From: Thermoflexus hugenholtzii JAD2
GTDB taxonomy: Bacteria; Chloroflexota; UBA11872; UBA12225
Length of the DNA stretch: 43,597 nt
Direction: 5' to 3'
Assembly (NCBI GenBank): GCA_945865725.1
Contig: CAMBEO010000014.1
Location: 1-43,597 of the forward strand
Part shown: one piece after another, positions 8,610 to 18,376 of the stretch
Position numbering within the stretch: the stretch's first letter is position 1
Layout of the letters: the number at the start of each line of letters is the position of its first letter
Program-made: the position numbers and the translations under genes
Notes under the pieces: generated by a model
What the model saw: the letters and a program-made list of their open reading frames with translations, nothing else
Told to the model about the DNA's origin: nothing
Databases searched by the model: none

Positions 8610-8795
8610 GTCAGCGCGACACCACGGCGGCGGAGCGGGCAAGGATGCTCGCGGACCCAGTACGCAAGCCCGGTCAGTCGGCTCGACACGGCCGAGGCGG
8701 TCGTCGTGACGGTGACGGACGGGCGCGCACCCGGTACTCGCGGCAGGCAGTCGGTGCGACACCGCGGCGGCAGCGCAGGCACGGATGCCGACGCG
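8610..8795. repeat. Imperfect ~70-bp tandem units with GTCG-N3-CGAC cores
   Basis: GTCAGCGCGACAC (8610), GTCGGCTCGACAC (8677), GTCGGTGCGACAC (8750). Flanks of the first and third units align over ~40 bp. Noncoding gap between convergent genes. Confidence 0.45.
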
Positions 8796-8834
8796 CCCAA
8801 GCGAGCGGCCGCCGCCCCCAAGTGGTCCGCCCCC

Positions 8835-10694
8835 TTACGTGCCGGTGGGTCGGCCGGGTGCCAGGCGCAGGAAGTCGAAGTCGCACCCGTCCGGAGATTG
8901 TAGCACGTGCCGCTCATACAACGAGCGGTAGCCGCGCTCGAACCGCGGCGCTGGCGCCGACCACGCCGCGCGCCGGGAAGCCATCTCCGCGTCGGTCACG
9001 TCCAGGTGCAATCGCCGCGCGTCGACATCAAGCTCGATCCAGTCACCGTCGCGCACGAGGGCAAGCGGGCCACCGATCGTGCTCTCGGGCGCGACGTGCA
9101 GGACGACCGTGCCGTACGACGTCCCGCTCATGCGCGCGTCCGAGATCCGCACCATGTCCCGCACGCCCTCCCGCAGGAGCTTGGCCGGGATGGGCATGAA
9201 GCCGACCTCGGGCATCCCGGGCGCGCCGACCGGTCCGGCGCCCTGGAGCACCAGGACCGAGTCCGCGGTCACCGGCAGGTCAGGGTGGTCGATCCGTGCG
9301 CGCAGGTCATCGATGCTGCAGAAGGTGACCGCCTGACCCCGGTGCTGGCGCAGCCGCGGCGAGGCGGCGACGTGCTTGATGACGGCGCCGTCCGGGCAGA
9401 TGTTCCCGCGCAAGATCGCGAGGCCTCCCTCGGGAGACAGCGGCTCGCCGAGGGACGCCACGACGTCCCGGCGGCGCGAGGCGCGAAAGCGGGCGAGGTT
9501 CTCCCCGACCGTGGCGCCGCTGACCGTGACTGCCTCATGGCGCAGGAGCGGTGCAAGCTCGTGCATGACCGCCGGGACGCCGCCGGCATCGAACAGCTCC
9601 TCCATATGGAAGTCGCCCGACGGCTTGAGGTTCACGAGCCACGGGGTCTCCCGCGAGATCTGGTCGAACCGGTCCAGCGGCAGGCGAAGCCCGAGGCGGC
9701 CGGCGATGGCAACAAGGTGGACGACGGCATTTGTCGACCCGCCGATCGCCATGAGGACGCGGATCGCATTCTCGAACGCCGCCTCGGTCATGACCTGGGA
9801 CGGGCGCAGGCCCGCACGCGCGAGGCGCACCGCCTGCCTCCCGCTCAGCTCGGCGAACTGCAGGCGTCGGCTGTCGGGGGCAGGGATCGCGGCGTTGCCC
9901 GGCAAGGCCATGCCGAGGGCCTCGGCCATGCTTGCCATCGTGGACGCGGTCCCCATCACCATGCACGACCCGGCCGAACGGCAGATCGCGTCCTCGATGG
10001 CCGAGTACTCCTCCGCGTCGATCGTCCCCGCTCGCAGCTCGGCGGTCGCGCGCCCGCAATCGGTGCAGGCGCCAAGGTCGCGCCCATCGTGCCGGCCGTT
10101 CAACATCGGCCCGCCGGAGATCATGATCGCGGGGACGTCGGCCGACGCCGCGCCCATCAGCGCGGCCGGTGTCGTCTTGTCGCACGCGGCAAGGAGCACC
10201 ACCGCGTCCATCGGCTGCGCCCGGATCATCTCCTCGGTGTCCATCGCCATCAGGTTCCGGAACAGCATCGAGGTCGGCTGCACGTGGACCTCCCCAAGGG
10301 AGATCGTCGGGAACTCCAAGGGCAGGCCGCCCTCCTGCCAGACGCCGCGCTTGACCGCCTCCGCAACCTGGCGGAAGTGGGCGTTGCAGTTGTTGAACTC
10401 CGACCAGGTCTGCGCGATGCCGATGACCGGCTTCGCGAGGTCATCCTGGGTGAAGCCCATCGCCTTGGTGAACGCGCGCGCGGTGAAGCCCGACGGTGTG
10501 CCCCGTTCGCCGAAGAACCGTGCGCTGCGCCCGGGTGGCGGTGCGCCACCGGCAAGGATGTCCGGGGGGGTGCCGGCGTCGGACGACCCGATAGGCGGGC
10601 TTGGATGCACGCCCTCCGCGCCGAGCGGCGCGTCACCGCGACCGGGATCGCGCGGGTCGTTTCCCGCCGGCGGCGGGCCATAGAAAATGCTCAT
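8835..10694 (-). CDS. IlvD/Edd-family dehydratase (dihydroxy-acid or sugar-acid dehydratase)
   Basis: KPVIGIAQTWSEFNNCNAHFR...LLAACDKTTPAALMGA...GACTDCGRATAELRAG...CRSAGSCMVMGTASTM...RISDARMSGTSYGTVVLHVAPES. Confidence 0.92.
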   Translation of the reverse strand: MSIFYGPPPAGNDPRDPGRGDAPLGAEGVHPSPPIGSSDAGTPPDILAGGAPPPGRSARFFGERGTPSGFTARAFTKAMGFTQDDLAKPVIGIAQTWSEFNNCNAHFRQVAEAVKRGVWQEGGLPLEFPTISLGEVHVQPTSMLFRNLMAMDTEEMIRAQPMDAVVLLAACDKTTPAALMGAASADVPAIMISGGPMLNGRHDGRDLGACTDCGRATAELRAGTIDAEEYSAIEDAICRSAGSCMVMGTASTMASMAEALGMALPGNAAIPAPDSRRLQFAELSGRQAVRLARAGLRPSQVMTEAAFENAIRVLMAIGGSTNAVVHLVAIAGRLGLRLPLDRFDQISRETPWLVNLKPSGDFHMEELFDAGGVPAVMHELAPLLRHEAVTVSGATVGENLARFRASRRRDVVASLGEPLSPEGGLAILRGNICPDGAVIKHVAASPRLRQHRGQAVTFCSIDDLRARIDHPDLPVTADSVLVLQGAGPVGAPGMPEVGFMPIPAKLLREGVRDMVRISDARMSGTSYGTVVLHVAPESTIGGPLALVRDGDWIELDVDARRLHLDVTDAEMASRRAAWSAPAPRFERGYRSLYERHVLQSPDGCDFDFLRLAPGRPTGT

Positions 10695-10729
10695 CGTCGC
10701 GATCCCTCCGCCGTTCCCGACCCGCCGCG

Positions 10730-11572
10730 TCACGCCTGCTGCCGGATCTCGACGGTCGTGGTCGGCTTCCACCGGCGCCGGAACGACGGGCGCATCACCG
10801 CCTCAGGCGACTGTATCGTCAGGCCCCCGTCGACCATGAGGGTCGCGCCGGTCACCCACTTCGCCTCGTCGGACGCGAGGTACAGGGCGGCGCTCGCGAT
10901 GTCCTCCGGGGTACCGATCTCGCCAAGCGGGTAGCAGTCGAGGTTTCCCGCCCATTCGGCCGCGTCGGCCTGGTTGCGCGGCCGGGTCACGTCGTTGAGG
11001 ACCAGGCCGGGGCAGATGGCGTTCGCGCGGATCCCGTGCGGCCCGTAGTCGAGGGCGAGGTTTCGGGTGAGGCCAAGGACGCCGGCCTTGCCCGCCGAGT
11101 ACCCGCCGAAGTGCGGGTTCGTGACGACCCCGTTCGCCGACGAGATGCTCGTGATCGACGGCCCGGCGGCGCGCCCGACGGCCATGAGGTGCGGCAGGGC
11201 ATGGCGGGCGGTCAGGTAGACCGAGGTGAGGCACCCGTCGATCGTGCGCCGCCATTCGGCCTCGTCAACCTCGTGCAGGTACTTGACCGTCGACATCGCC
11301 GCGCAGTTGACGACCGTCGTGAGCCGCCCGTAGGTCGCAATCGCGAGGTCGACGAGGGCGCGGACCTGTTCGCCATTACTGGCATCCACCCTGAGGGAGA
11401 CGGCGCGTCCGCCCTCGGCGACGATCTCCGCCGCGACGGCCGCCGCGCCCGCCTCGTTCACGTCGCTGACGACGACCGCGCACCCCTCGCGCGCGAACCG
11501 CCGGGAGATCGCATGGCCGATGCCGGCGCCGCCGCCACCGGTCACGATCGCCACCTTGCCTTCAAGTCGCAT
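10730..11572 (-). CDS. SDR-family oxidoreductase
   Basis: MRLEGKVAIVTGGGGAGIGHAISRRFAREG (TGxxxGxG), YSAGKAGVLGLTRNLALDYGPHGIRANAICPG. Confidence 0.92.
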   Translation of the reverse strand: MRLEGKVAIVTGGGGAGIGHAISRRFAREGCAVVVSDVNEAGAAAVAAEIVAEGGRAVSLRVDASNGEQVRALVDLAIATYGRLTTVVNCAAMSTVKYLHEVDEAEWRRTIDGCLTSVYLTARHALPHLMAVGRAAGPSITSISSANGVVTNPHFGGYSAGKAGVLGLTRNLALDYGPHGIRANAICPGLVLNDVTRPRNQADAAEWAGNLDCYPLGEIGTPEDIASAALYLASDEAKWVTGATLMVDGGLTIQSPEAVMRPSFRRRWKPTTTVEIRQQA

Positions 11573-11723
11573 TTCGACCTCCCTCCAGCGACCCCAGTCG
11601 GGCCGCCACGACCGGGCAGGCTACCGCACGGCCCGGCAGGACGTCCGGCCACCAGACTTACAATCCTGCCCGGCCGCCGGGACCCCGGAGGCACGAGGCG
11701 ATACAGGACCGGGGGACGCGAGG

Positions 11724-12509
11724 ATGGCCAGACGGCTGGCGGGCAAGGTGGTCATCGTGACCGGCGGCGGTGCGGGGATCGGTCGGGGTGTCGCCGCCCG
11801 ATGCGCGGCCGAGGGCGCGGCCGTCTGCGTCGCGGATGTCGACGGCGACCAAGGCAGCGCGTCCGCACGCGCGATCGTCGATGCCGGCGGGCAAGCGATC
11901 TTCGCGCTCACGGACGTCACCGACGAGGCGTCCGTCGCCGCGTGCATCGGCGCGACCGAGGCGGCGTTCGGCCCGGTCACGGGGCTGGCAAACGTCGCAG
12001 GCATCTACCCGCGCGCCACCCTCGACGAGACGTCGGTCGCCCTCTGGGACCGGGTCATCGCCGTCAACCTCACCGGACCATTCCTCATGTGCCGGGCGGC
12101 CGTGCCATCGATGCGCCGCGCTGGCGGGGGATCGATCGTGAACGTCACGTCGACGAACGCGTACTCGGGCTTGCCCAACCTGTTCGCGTACTCGACAGCC
12201 AAGGGTGGCCTCCTGACGATGACCCGGAACCTGGCACGGGGCCTGACACCTGACCGGATCCGGGCGAACGCCCTCAACCCGGGATGGGTCATCAGCGACA
12301 ACGAGATCCGCGTGCAGGCCGGAGATGGCCATGACCTCGCCTGGATCGAGGCGGCCGGGACGCGCCAGCCGCTCGGGCGCCAACAGGTGCCGGACGACGC
12401 GGCCTGGGCGGCGGTCTTCTTGCTGTCCGACGAGTCGACGCAGGTCACGGGGACCGAGATGAACGTCGATGCCGGGCGATCGATGCCAGGGCAGGGCGGG
12501 TCGGGATAG
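11724..12509 (+). CDS. SDR-family oxidoreductase
   Basis: MARRLAGKVVIVTGGGAGIGRGVAARCAAEGAAVCVADVD; YSTAKGGLLTMTRNLA; C-terminal VTGTEMNVDAGRSMPG. Confidence 0.92.
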   Translation: MARRLAGKVVIVTGGGAGIGRGVAARCAAEGAAVCVADVDGDQGSASARAIVDAGGQAIFALTDVTDEASVAACIGATEAAFGPVTGLANVAGIYPRATLDETSVALWDRVIAVNLTGPFLMCRAAVPSMRRAGGGSIVNVTSTNAYSGLPNLFAYSTAKGGLLTMTRNLARGLTPDRIRANALNPGWVISDNEIRVQAGDGHDLAWIEAAGTRQPLGRQQVPDDAAWAAVFLLSDESTQVTGTEMNVDAGRSMPGQGGSG

Positions 12510-12515
12510 CGCCCG

Positions 12516-12592
12516 GTGGTGCTTCCCTCTCCCGCCGCCGCGGGGGAGGGATCGCGTACGCGGATTAACGAGGGCTTTCAGCAGCGAGGGGT
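12516..12592 (-). repeat. Dispersed repeat, reverse B-A copy
   Basis: GGTGGTGCTTCCCTCTCCCGCCGCCGCGGGGGAGGGATCGCGTACGCGGATTAACGAGGG. Confidence 0.85.
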
Positions 12593-12667
12593 TTCGCGGG
12601 AGGGCCGGGCATCCGCTACCGTTGTGCGAGCGCAGGCCCTTGCCGTGGCGGGGTTTCGGACGACGAG

Positions 12668-13555
12668 ATGGACCCGCAGGCATTCCTCAACCCGCTTGGG
12701 GTAGACCCGTTCGCGCTGCTGCCCCAGAACCCCGATGCAGGCACCCTGCTCGAGGCGGCCTCGCGCTTCCCCGGCGGGCCAGTCGCGCTCGTCTTCATCC
12801 TCTTCTGGTCACCTTGGATGGCGGCGATCGGCATCCCGGCCGGCCTGCTCCTGGCCCGGCACGCAGACATCCATCCCGTGGTGACCTTCGGCTTGTACGC
12901 CATCACGGACGTGTTGGCGGCGCTCGTCACCCACCCGCTCTACGCCTTCCTGAAGCGCGTCGGGCAGCGCAACCGCATCTTGCGGGCGATCGGCCGGGTG
13001 TATCTGAGGGTCGCGATGCTCGGCGTCCGCCCCCCGCGGATCGACGATGTCCGGAACGGGCCGATCCTGCCCGCGCTCTTCCGGATCGGGGTGATCGCCT
13101 TCGGCTTCGACATCTACCACGGCGGGATGGTGATCGCCGGCCTGCCGGTCCCTCGCCTGCTTGGCTGGCTCGCCGCCATCGCCGGTGACCTCATCTGGTT
13201 CGCGACGCTCATGGCCGCCAACAGCGCCGCGGCGGCCCTGACGAGCGACGACCGGATGGTCACGATCGTGACGCTAGTCGCGATGCTGGTCATCCCGAAG
13301 GTGGCCGAACGAATCTTCCCGGCCCTGAGGGCGCCGGCCGCCCCCGCAACCACCGCGACGACCGATGGCACCGCCAGTCCCGTCACGGACGCCTCACCCG
13401 GCCTGGCGACGACGCCGTCGCTGGCGATGACGACTGGAGCGGGAATCGTTAGCGTCGGGGCGGTGCCGGTGGCACGGATCGCCGCAACCCCTGCAACGGG
13501 GGCGCCTCGGCGGAAGCGCGGACGAGGCGCCCAACCTCCGCCTCGTAGTCGTTGA
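12668..13555 (+). CDS. Hypothetical multi-pass membrane protein
   Basis: 295 aa, several hydrophobic helices; start ATG 12668. Confidence 0.7.
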   Translation: MDPQAFLNPLGVDPFALLPQNPDAGTLLEAASRFPGGPVALVFILFWSPWMAAIGIPAGLLLARHADIHPVVTFGLYAITDVLAALVTHPLYAFLKRVGQRNRILRAIGRVYLRVAMLGVRPPRIDDVRNGPILPALFRIGVIAFGFDIYHGGMVIAGLPVPRLLGWLAAIAGDLIWFATLMAANSAAAALTSDDRMVTIVTLVAMLVIPKVAERIFPALRAPAAPATTATTDGTASPVTDASPGLATTPSLAMTTGAGIVSVGAVPVARIAATPATGAPRRKRGRGAQPPPRSR

Positions 13556-13976
13556 TGTCGATCGAACCGGCGGTGAACCGCTGTTTCAGGTTGGACAGCA
13601 TCGAGTCGCGGAACTGGTCCTCGGTCAGCTCCCCCGCGACGTAGCGGCGCCGCAGCCGGTCCGCGTCTGCATCCACCGGGTCGGTTCGCGCGGCACCGCT
13701 ATCGAGGGGATCACGCGCGCTGCGCCCGTCGCGCGTCGCGCGCCAGGCAAGCCACGCCGGAAGTGCGATGACGCCGGCCGTCGCTGCGATCGCGATTGCC
13801 AAGGCGGCCAGCAAGAACACCATCGCGATGACGACGACGACAAGGATGATCGGTACCGCGACGATCGCGCCAACGATCGCGGCGAGGGCACCGATGAGCT
13901 GGGGCAGAACGATGACGATGATCGCGACGGCCCCAGCGATCCGCCATGGGGTCCAGCCGCCGCGCGGACGCACCAT
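13449..13976 (-). CDS. Membrane protein with C-terminal SHOCT-like domain
   Basis: N-terminal hydrophobic block then DADRLRRRYVAGELTEDQFRDSMLSNLKQRFTAGSIDINDYEAEVGRLV. Convergent overlap with the previous gene. Confidence 0.65.
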   Translation of the reverse strand: MVRPRGGWTPWRIAGAVAIIVIVLPQLIGALAAIVGAIVAVPIILVVVVIAMVFLLAALAIAIAATAGVIALPAWLAWRATRDGRSARDPLDSGAARTDPVDADADRLRRRYVAGELTEDQFRDSMLSNLKQRFTAGSIDINDYEAEVGRLVRASAEAPPLQGLRRSVPPAPPRR

Positions 13977-14105
13977 CGCTTGTCGTCCTCGTTCCTCGGC
14001 GTGTTCGCCGTCGCCTCCAGTCTAGCGCCGTGGGCGTCCTTCGCGGCGCGCACCTCGACGGGCAGGCCGTGGGGGTACCATCCTTTGCCGGGAGGGCCAG
14101 GCTCC

Positions 14106-14336
14106 ATGATGATCGTCGCCGGACGGCTCGTGATCTTTGCGTGGGCGATGCTGATCGCCTATGTCGGCTACCTGCTGGTGGCGGGCGAGATCGGCGTGAT
14201 CACGGCCTCCCTCGAGGCTGACCGCACGCTTGACGTGGCACTCCACGTCGTCTTCACGACGCTGGTTGCGTCCTTCGTCGGCATCACGGTCGGCCTGTTC
14301 CTCTTCGTTGGCGTCTTGAACGAAGGCAGCCGGTAA
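14106..14336 (+). CDS. Small hypothetical membrane protein
   Basis: MMIVAGRLVIFAWAMLIAYVGYLLVAGEIG...VVFTTLVASFVGITVGLFLFVGVLNEGSR, two TM helices. Confidence 0.6.
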   Translation: MMIVAGRLVIFAWAMLIAYVGYLLVAGEIGVITASLEADRTLDVALHVVFTTLVASFVGITVGLFLFVGVLNEGSR

Positions 14337-14374
14337 GGCCCCGGGCCAACCGACCCGCACGCAACCGCTGATCG

Positions 14375-15181
14375 ATGGACGGGTCCTTGTTGGTCGCCGC
14401 CGCGGCGATCGCGATGGGTGGCGTGATCGGCACGTTGCAGGGTGCCCTCGGCGCGGGCGGCGCCATCCTGACCATTCCCGCGCTAGTCCATGGCCTCGGC
14501 GTGCCCCTCGACGTGGCGACGATCACCAGCCTGTTCGTGACGTGCGCGAACGCAGGGGTCGGGAGCCTCCATGCGCTTCGTGCGGGGCGGGCCCTTCCCC
14601 GCACGGGGATCGCGCTGGGCGGGATCGGCGTCGCCGGCACGTTCGTCGGCGCCTGGCTGCATCGCGGCGTTGACGAGACGGTGGTGCTCGCGCTGTTCAG
14701 CCTCGTGATGCTCGCGGCGGCGGCGCTGATGGCGAGCCAGCGAACCGGCGCGGACGACACCGGCCTGACCTCCGAGCGCGTCGACCTTCGCCGCGCCGCG
14801 CGACTCGTTGCCGTCGGTAGCGCGGTGGGCCTGCTGACCGGTTTCTTCGGGGTTGGCGGAGGCTTCCTCCTCGTCCCCGCCCTCGTCGCCGCGCTTGGCG
14901 TGCCGATGCGTTTGGCGCCGGGGACCAGCATGGTCGCGATCGCGCTCAACTCCACGTGGGGCTTGGCGGCCCATGCGCACGGCGTCGCCGCGGACGCAAC
15001 CATCGCCATCCTCTTCGGGGGCGCGGGCGTCATCGGCGTCACCATTGGCGGACGCGTGGCACGGCACGTGCCGGATGCCCGCCTCCGTCAGGCGTTCGCG
15101 GGCCTCGTCGCGGGACTCGCGGTCTTCACCTTCGCGCGCGACGTGCCGGCACTCGCGGCGCTCCTCACGCGCGCGGCGTGA
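14375..15181 (+). CDS. TSUP (TauE/SafE) family sulfite exporter-like permease
   Basis: GGVIGTLQGALGAGGAILTIPALVHGLGVPLDVATITSLFVT and the duplicated GLLTGFFGVGGGFLLVPALVAALGVPMRLAPGTSMVAIALNS. Confidence 0.88.
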   Translation: MDGSLLVAAAAIAMGGVIGTLQGALGAGGAILTIPALVHGLGVPLDVATITSLFVTCANAGVGSLHALRAGRALPRTGIALGGIGVAGTFVGAWLHRGVDETVVLALFSLVMLAAAALMASQRTGADDTGLTSERVDLRRAARLVAVGSAVGLLTGFFGVGGGFLLVPALVAALGVPMRLAPGTSMVAIALNSTWGLAAHAHGVAADATIAILFGGAGVIGVTIGGRVARHVPDARLRQAFAGLVAGLAVFTFARDVPALAALLTRAA

Positions 15182-16472
15182 CCGTCATCTCGTGATGCGC
15201 GAACGCGCCCCGCCACCTCACGGCGATTGGCACGATGGCGAGCGTGGCCGCTCCGAGGGCGACGAACGCCCCGGTCAGTCCGATGGCGTCCGCGGCTAGC
15301 CCGTAGGCGAGCGGGGCAACCGACAGGGCCAGCAGGCTGGTCGTATAGAAGAGGCCGTAGGCGCGCGCGCGACGCGATGGGATCGCCAGCGGTGCGACGA
15401 GGGCGTACAGGATCGACGAGGTACCGTTCAGGGAGAACCCGAACGGCAGGATTGCCCAGAGGATCGCCTCGGGCGGCGCCAGCGGGATCGCGACGAGGCC
15501 CGCGGCGGTCACGACCTCGGTGGCGACGATTGCCGTGGCAAGGCCAGCGCGGGCGGCGAGTGGTCCGCACAGGAACTTGCCGGCGGCCCCCGCGCCGAAC
15601 AGGACGGCGAACGCGATGCCGACCGCGCCGGCGTCCAAGCCCGCACGCGTGAACGCGAAAGGCATGAGCGCCAGCGCCGCGCCGCGCGCCGCCGAGTCCA
15701 AGGCCCCGATGGCCGTCAGGGCCGCAAATGGGCCGGGGCGCGCGATCCCCCAGAAGGCCGCCCGCCACGGCGACCGGGTTCCGTGATGCACGTCGATCAC
15801 GAGGTCCTGATCGCCCGCCACCGTGGGCTCGCCGCGCGGGCCGGGCGACCGGTCCTTCCCCCATCGCGCCGGGACGACAAGTACGTAGGCGGCGGCGAAC
15901 GCGACGCCTAGGATGCCGAGGGCCGCGATGCCTCCGCGCCACCCGGCGATCATGGCCCCGGCGCCGGCGACGAACGGCGCCGCGACCTTGCCGATGTCGC
16001 CGCCCACGTTGAGCGTGCCGACGGCGTTCGATCGCGCCGCGCCGCCGAACCGTCGCGCCACGGCGGCGTTCGCCACCGGGTGCTGCGCGTTGCCCCCGAC
16101 CCCGGCGAGGCCCGCGACGGCAAGCAACAGGGGGAATGAAGCCGCCATGGCCATGGCAAGGAAGCCCGCACCGACCCATGCCGTGCCGGCGGCCAGCAAC
16201 AGGTGCTCGCCCGTGACCTCCACCAGGATCCCGGCGGGCACCTGCAGGAGCGCCGAGGCACCACCGAGGACCGCCTTCAGGGCGCCGACCTCGCCATAAG
16301 AGAGGCCGAGGTCGGCGGCGATCAGGGGCAGGAGAGGGTAGACGCCGGCGAACAGGGCGTCGTTGATGGCGTGCATCGACGTCGCCGCCCCGAGGTGCCA
16401 GTGCGCGCGATCGCGCAGGCGGGGGCCGGATCGTTCCTCGCCGTCGATCAGGACGGCACCGGGGCGACGCAT
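15165..16472 (-). CDS. MFS transporter
   Basis: MRRPGAVLIDGEERSG...HAINDALFAGVYPLLPLIAADLGLSYGEVGALKAVLGGASALLQVPAGILVE, 12-TM MFS pattern. The ORF runs to 17006; ATG 16472 is the likely start. Confidence 0.85.
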   Translation of the reverse strand: MRRPGAVLIDGEERSGPRLRDRAHWHLGAATSMHAINDALFAGVYPLLPLIAADLGLSYGEVGALKAVLGGASALLQVPAGILVEVTGEHLLLAAGTAWVGAGFLAMAMAASFPLLLAVAGLAGVGGNAQHPVANAAVARRFGGAARSNAVGTLNVGGDIGKVAAPFVAGAGAMIAGWRGGIAALGILGVAFAAAYVLVVPARWGKDRSPGPRGEPTVAGDQDLVIDVHHGTRSPWRAAFWGIARPGPFAALTAIGALDSAARGAALALMPFAFTRAGLDAGAVGIAFAVLFGAGAAGKFLCGPLAARAGLATAIVATEVVTAAGLVAIPLAPPEAILWAILPFGFSLNGTSSILYALVAPLAIPSRRARAYGLFYTTSLLALSVAPLAYGLAADAIGLTGAFVALGAATLAIVPIAVRWRGAFAHHEMTVTPRA

Positions 16473-16610
16473 GCCGGCAACGTTACCGACTTGCGGGCGA
16501 CGCGAACGCCATTGTCGGTCGCCTGAGACAGGCGCGAAGGCCAGCCCTTCGCGCACCACGCGGGTGGAGGGATCCACGGGTAAGGGGGCCATGGTCGCCC
16601 GCCGCGATAC

Positions 16611-16640
16611 TTGACAAAGAAACGGGAGATACTCCACAAT
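16611..16640 (+). promoter_or_regulatory. Candidate sigma70-type promoter TTGACA-N18-CACAAT
   Basis: Exact TTGACA at 16611-16616 and CACAAT at 16635-16640, about 390 nt upstream of the carbonic anhydrase gene. Confidence 0.4.
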
Positions 16641-17027
16641 CGCCACCGAGGTTGCGGCCGACTGCTTGGGCGCCTTCCCCTCGGGGCCAGGCACGATGCG
16701 AGGGTGGTGCGGGCACGGTGGAGGCAATCCCTCGTCCGTGTCGCGTGGGGGGCGCTGTTTCGGTCGGGCTTCGCCAGGCACGAAAGTGCGCCAGTCGGGG
16801 TGCGAGCCTTCGCCGTTGGCAGAACGACCCACTCCTACCGCTTCGTTCAAGCGGTCCCATCGCGATCGCCCGCCCAGAGGAGAAGGCGAGGCGAGCAGGC
16901 CGGATCCACGGTTCCGTGACGGCCTGCATGACAGGGGCACCGTGACGCCCGCCGCGCGACCAATGACCGCGGCGCCTTCCCCGATCGGGAGGCCGCCCAA
17001 CAACAACCTGGCCTAGGAGCCACCCAA

Positions 17028-17606
17028 ATGAGCGCGATCCTTTCCGAAGTCGTTCACGCGAACGACGCGTACGTCTCCAGCTTCGACAAGGGCCACTTGC
17101 CACTCCCCCCGGCCCGCCAGTTCGCGATCCTGACCTGCATGGACGCGCGCCTTGACCCGGCGAAGTACGCCGGCTTGTCCGAGGGCGATGCCCACGTGAT
17201 CCGCAACGCCGGGGGACGTGCCAGCGACGATGCGATCCGCTCCCTCGTCATCTCGCACAAGCTGCTCGGCACCCAGGAGTTCTTCGTCGTCCACCACACC
17301 AACTGCGGGATGGAGCTGTTCACCAACGACGTCATCGCCGGCTTGCTCTCCAGCAGCCTCGACACGGCCTCCATCGACGCCAGTGGCTGGCACGACACTG
17401 GCACCTACCCGGGGTCGGACGAGGGCAAGCACATCGACTGGCTGACATTCAGCGACAACGCGCACAGCGTGGCGGAGGACGTGACGCGGATCCGGAACCA
17501 CCCGCTGGTCCCCGGGTACATCCCCGTCTACGGGTTCATCTACGACGTGCAGACCGGCAAGCTGATCGAGGTTCCCGAGGCCACGACGGCGGGTGCGGCG
17601 CGGTAG
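17028..17606 (+). CDS. Beta-class carbonic anhydrase
   Basis: [12 protein letters not shown] and VVHHTNCGM zinc-ligand motifs. Confidence 0.92.
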   Translation: MSAILSEVVHANDAYVSSFDKGHLPLPPARQFAILTCMDARLDPAKYAGLSEGDAHVIRNAGGRASDDAIRSLVISHKLLGTQEFFVVHHTNCGMELFTNDVIAGLLSSSLDTASIDASGWHDTGTYPGSDEGKHIDWLTFSDNAHSVAEDVTRIRNHPLVPGYIPVYGFIYDVQTGKLIEVPEATTAGAAR

Positions 17607-17794
17607 GCCGCACGGGCCACCAGCTGACGGTGCTTCCTGGTCATGTCGATCAGTAAGCACCGGGATGGCGCGGCGCGCGAGCGAATGAAGCGGTGGCAAC
17701 CCGCTGGTCGCCTCCCCGGGATCGGCGGCGCCGCTCAATCCCCTCTCCTGCGAAGCGAGGGCTGGGCCGACCGCGTCATCCTCACCGGTGCCGC

Positions 17795-17868
17795 GTGACC
17801 CACTACCCCCACCATCGTTTTCCGCGTACGCGATCCCTGCCCACGCGCCCGGCGCCCGGGCAGGGATG
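17795..17868 (+). repeat. Dispersed repeat, module A followed by a non-homologous hairpin
   Basis: CCATCGTTTTCCGCGTACGCG then ATCCCTGCCC-N15-GGGCAGGGAT (10-bp perfect stem). Confidence 0.8.
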
Positions 17869-18005
17869 CCTCGACCCCGAAGCGGACGACGTGATCCGTC
17901 ACGAAGCGCTATCGACTTCCCGGGCAGCCGCGCGCAGAGTCGTCCCACCGTGGCTGAGAGGCGAGGAACGGTAGAATCGCCAATGATCTGCACCAGATCG
18001 GCTGC

Positions 18006-18338
18006 ATGCGCCTCGTGCCAAGGAGTTACGACGTGAGTGGTTCGCGACCCGACCCGGGACTAGCGCGGCACGTGGTGGCACAAGTCACCGTCTCCGCGCT
18101 GCCGTACCCGGAGGCCGACATCGCGGCAAACGCGCGACGTGCGCATGACGTGATCAGCGAGGCCCTCAAGGAAGCGCGGGCGGTCCGCGCGTTCCTGAAG
18201 GCGGACGGCGACCCGATCGAGGCATCACGGCGCCTTGGGATCGCCTCGAACGCCATCGGGTCGGCAGCGTTCTTCTTGCGCGAAGCCATCGCAATGAGGA
18301 ACGCCAGCGGCGCCGCCCCGCAAGCGCGTCGCGCCTGA
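18006..18338 (+). CDS. Hypothetical protein
   Basis: 110 aa, coding-like composition; start uncertain (ATG 18006 or a later GTG). Confidence 0.5.
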   Translation: MRLVPRSYDVSGSRPDPGLARHVVAQVTVSALPYPEADIAANARRAHDVISEALKEARAVRAFLKADGDPIEASRRLGIASNAIGSAAFFLREAIAMRNASGAAPQARRA

Positions 18339-18376
18339 CGTCCGATCTCGAGGCGTCACCGAACGAGGCCCTGCCG

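Noticed and set aside
8907-10934. 675-aa plus-strand ORF
   Set aside because: Antisense to the IlvD/Edd dehydratase; low-complexity RGD/RR composition without domain motifs.
10601-12253. 550-aa plus-strand ORF
   Set aside because: Shadow of two SDR genes; no recognisable family motif.
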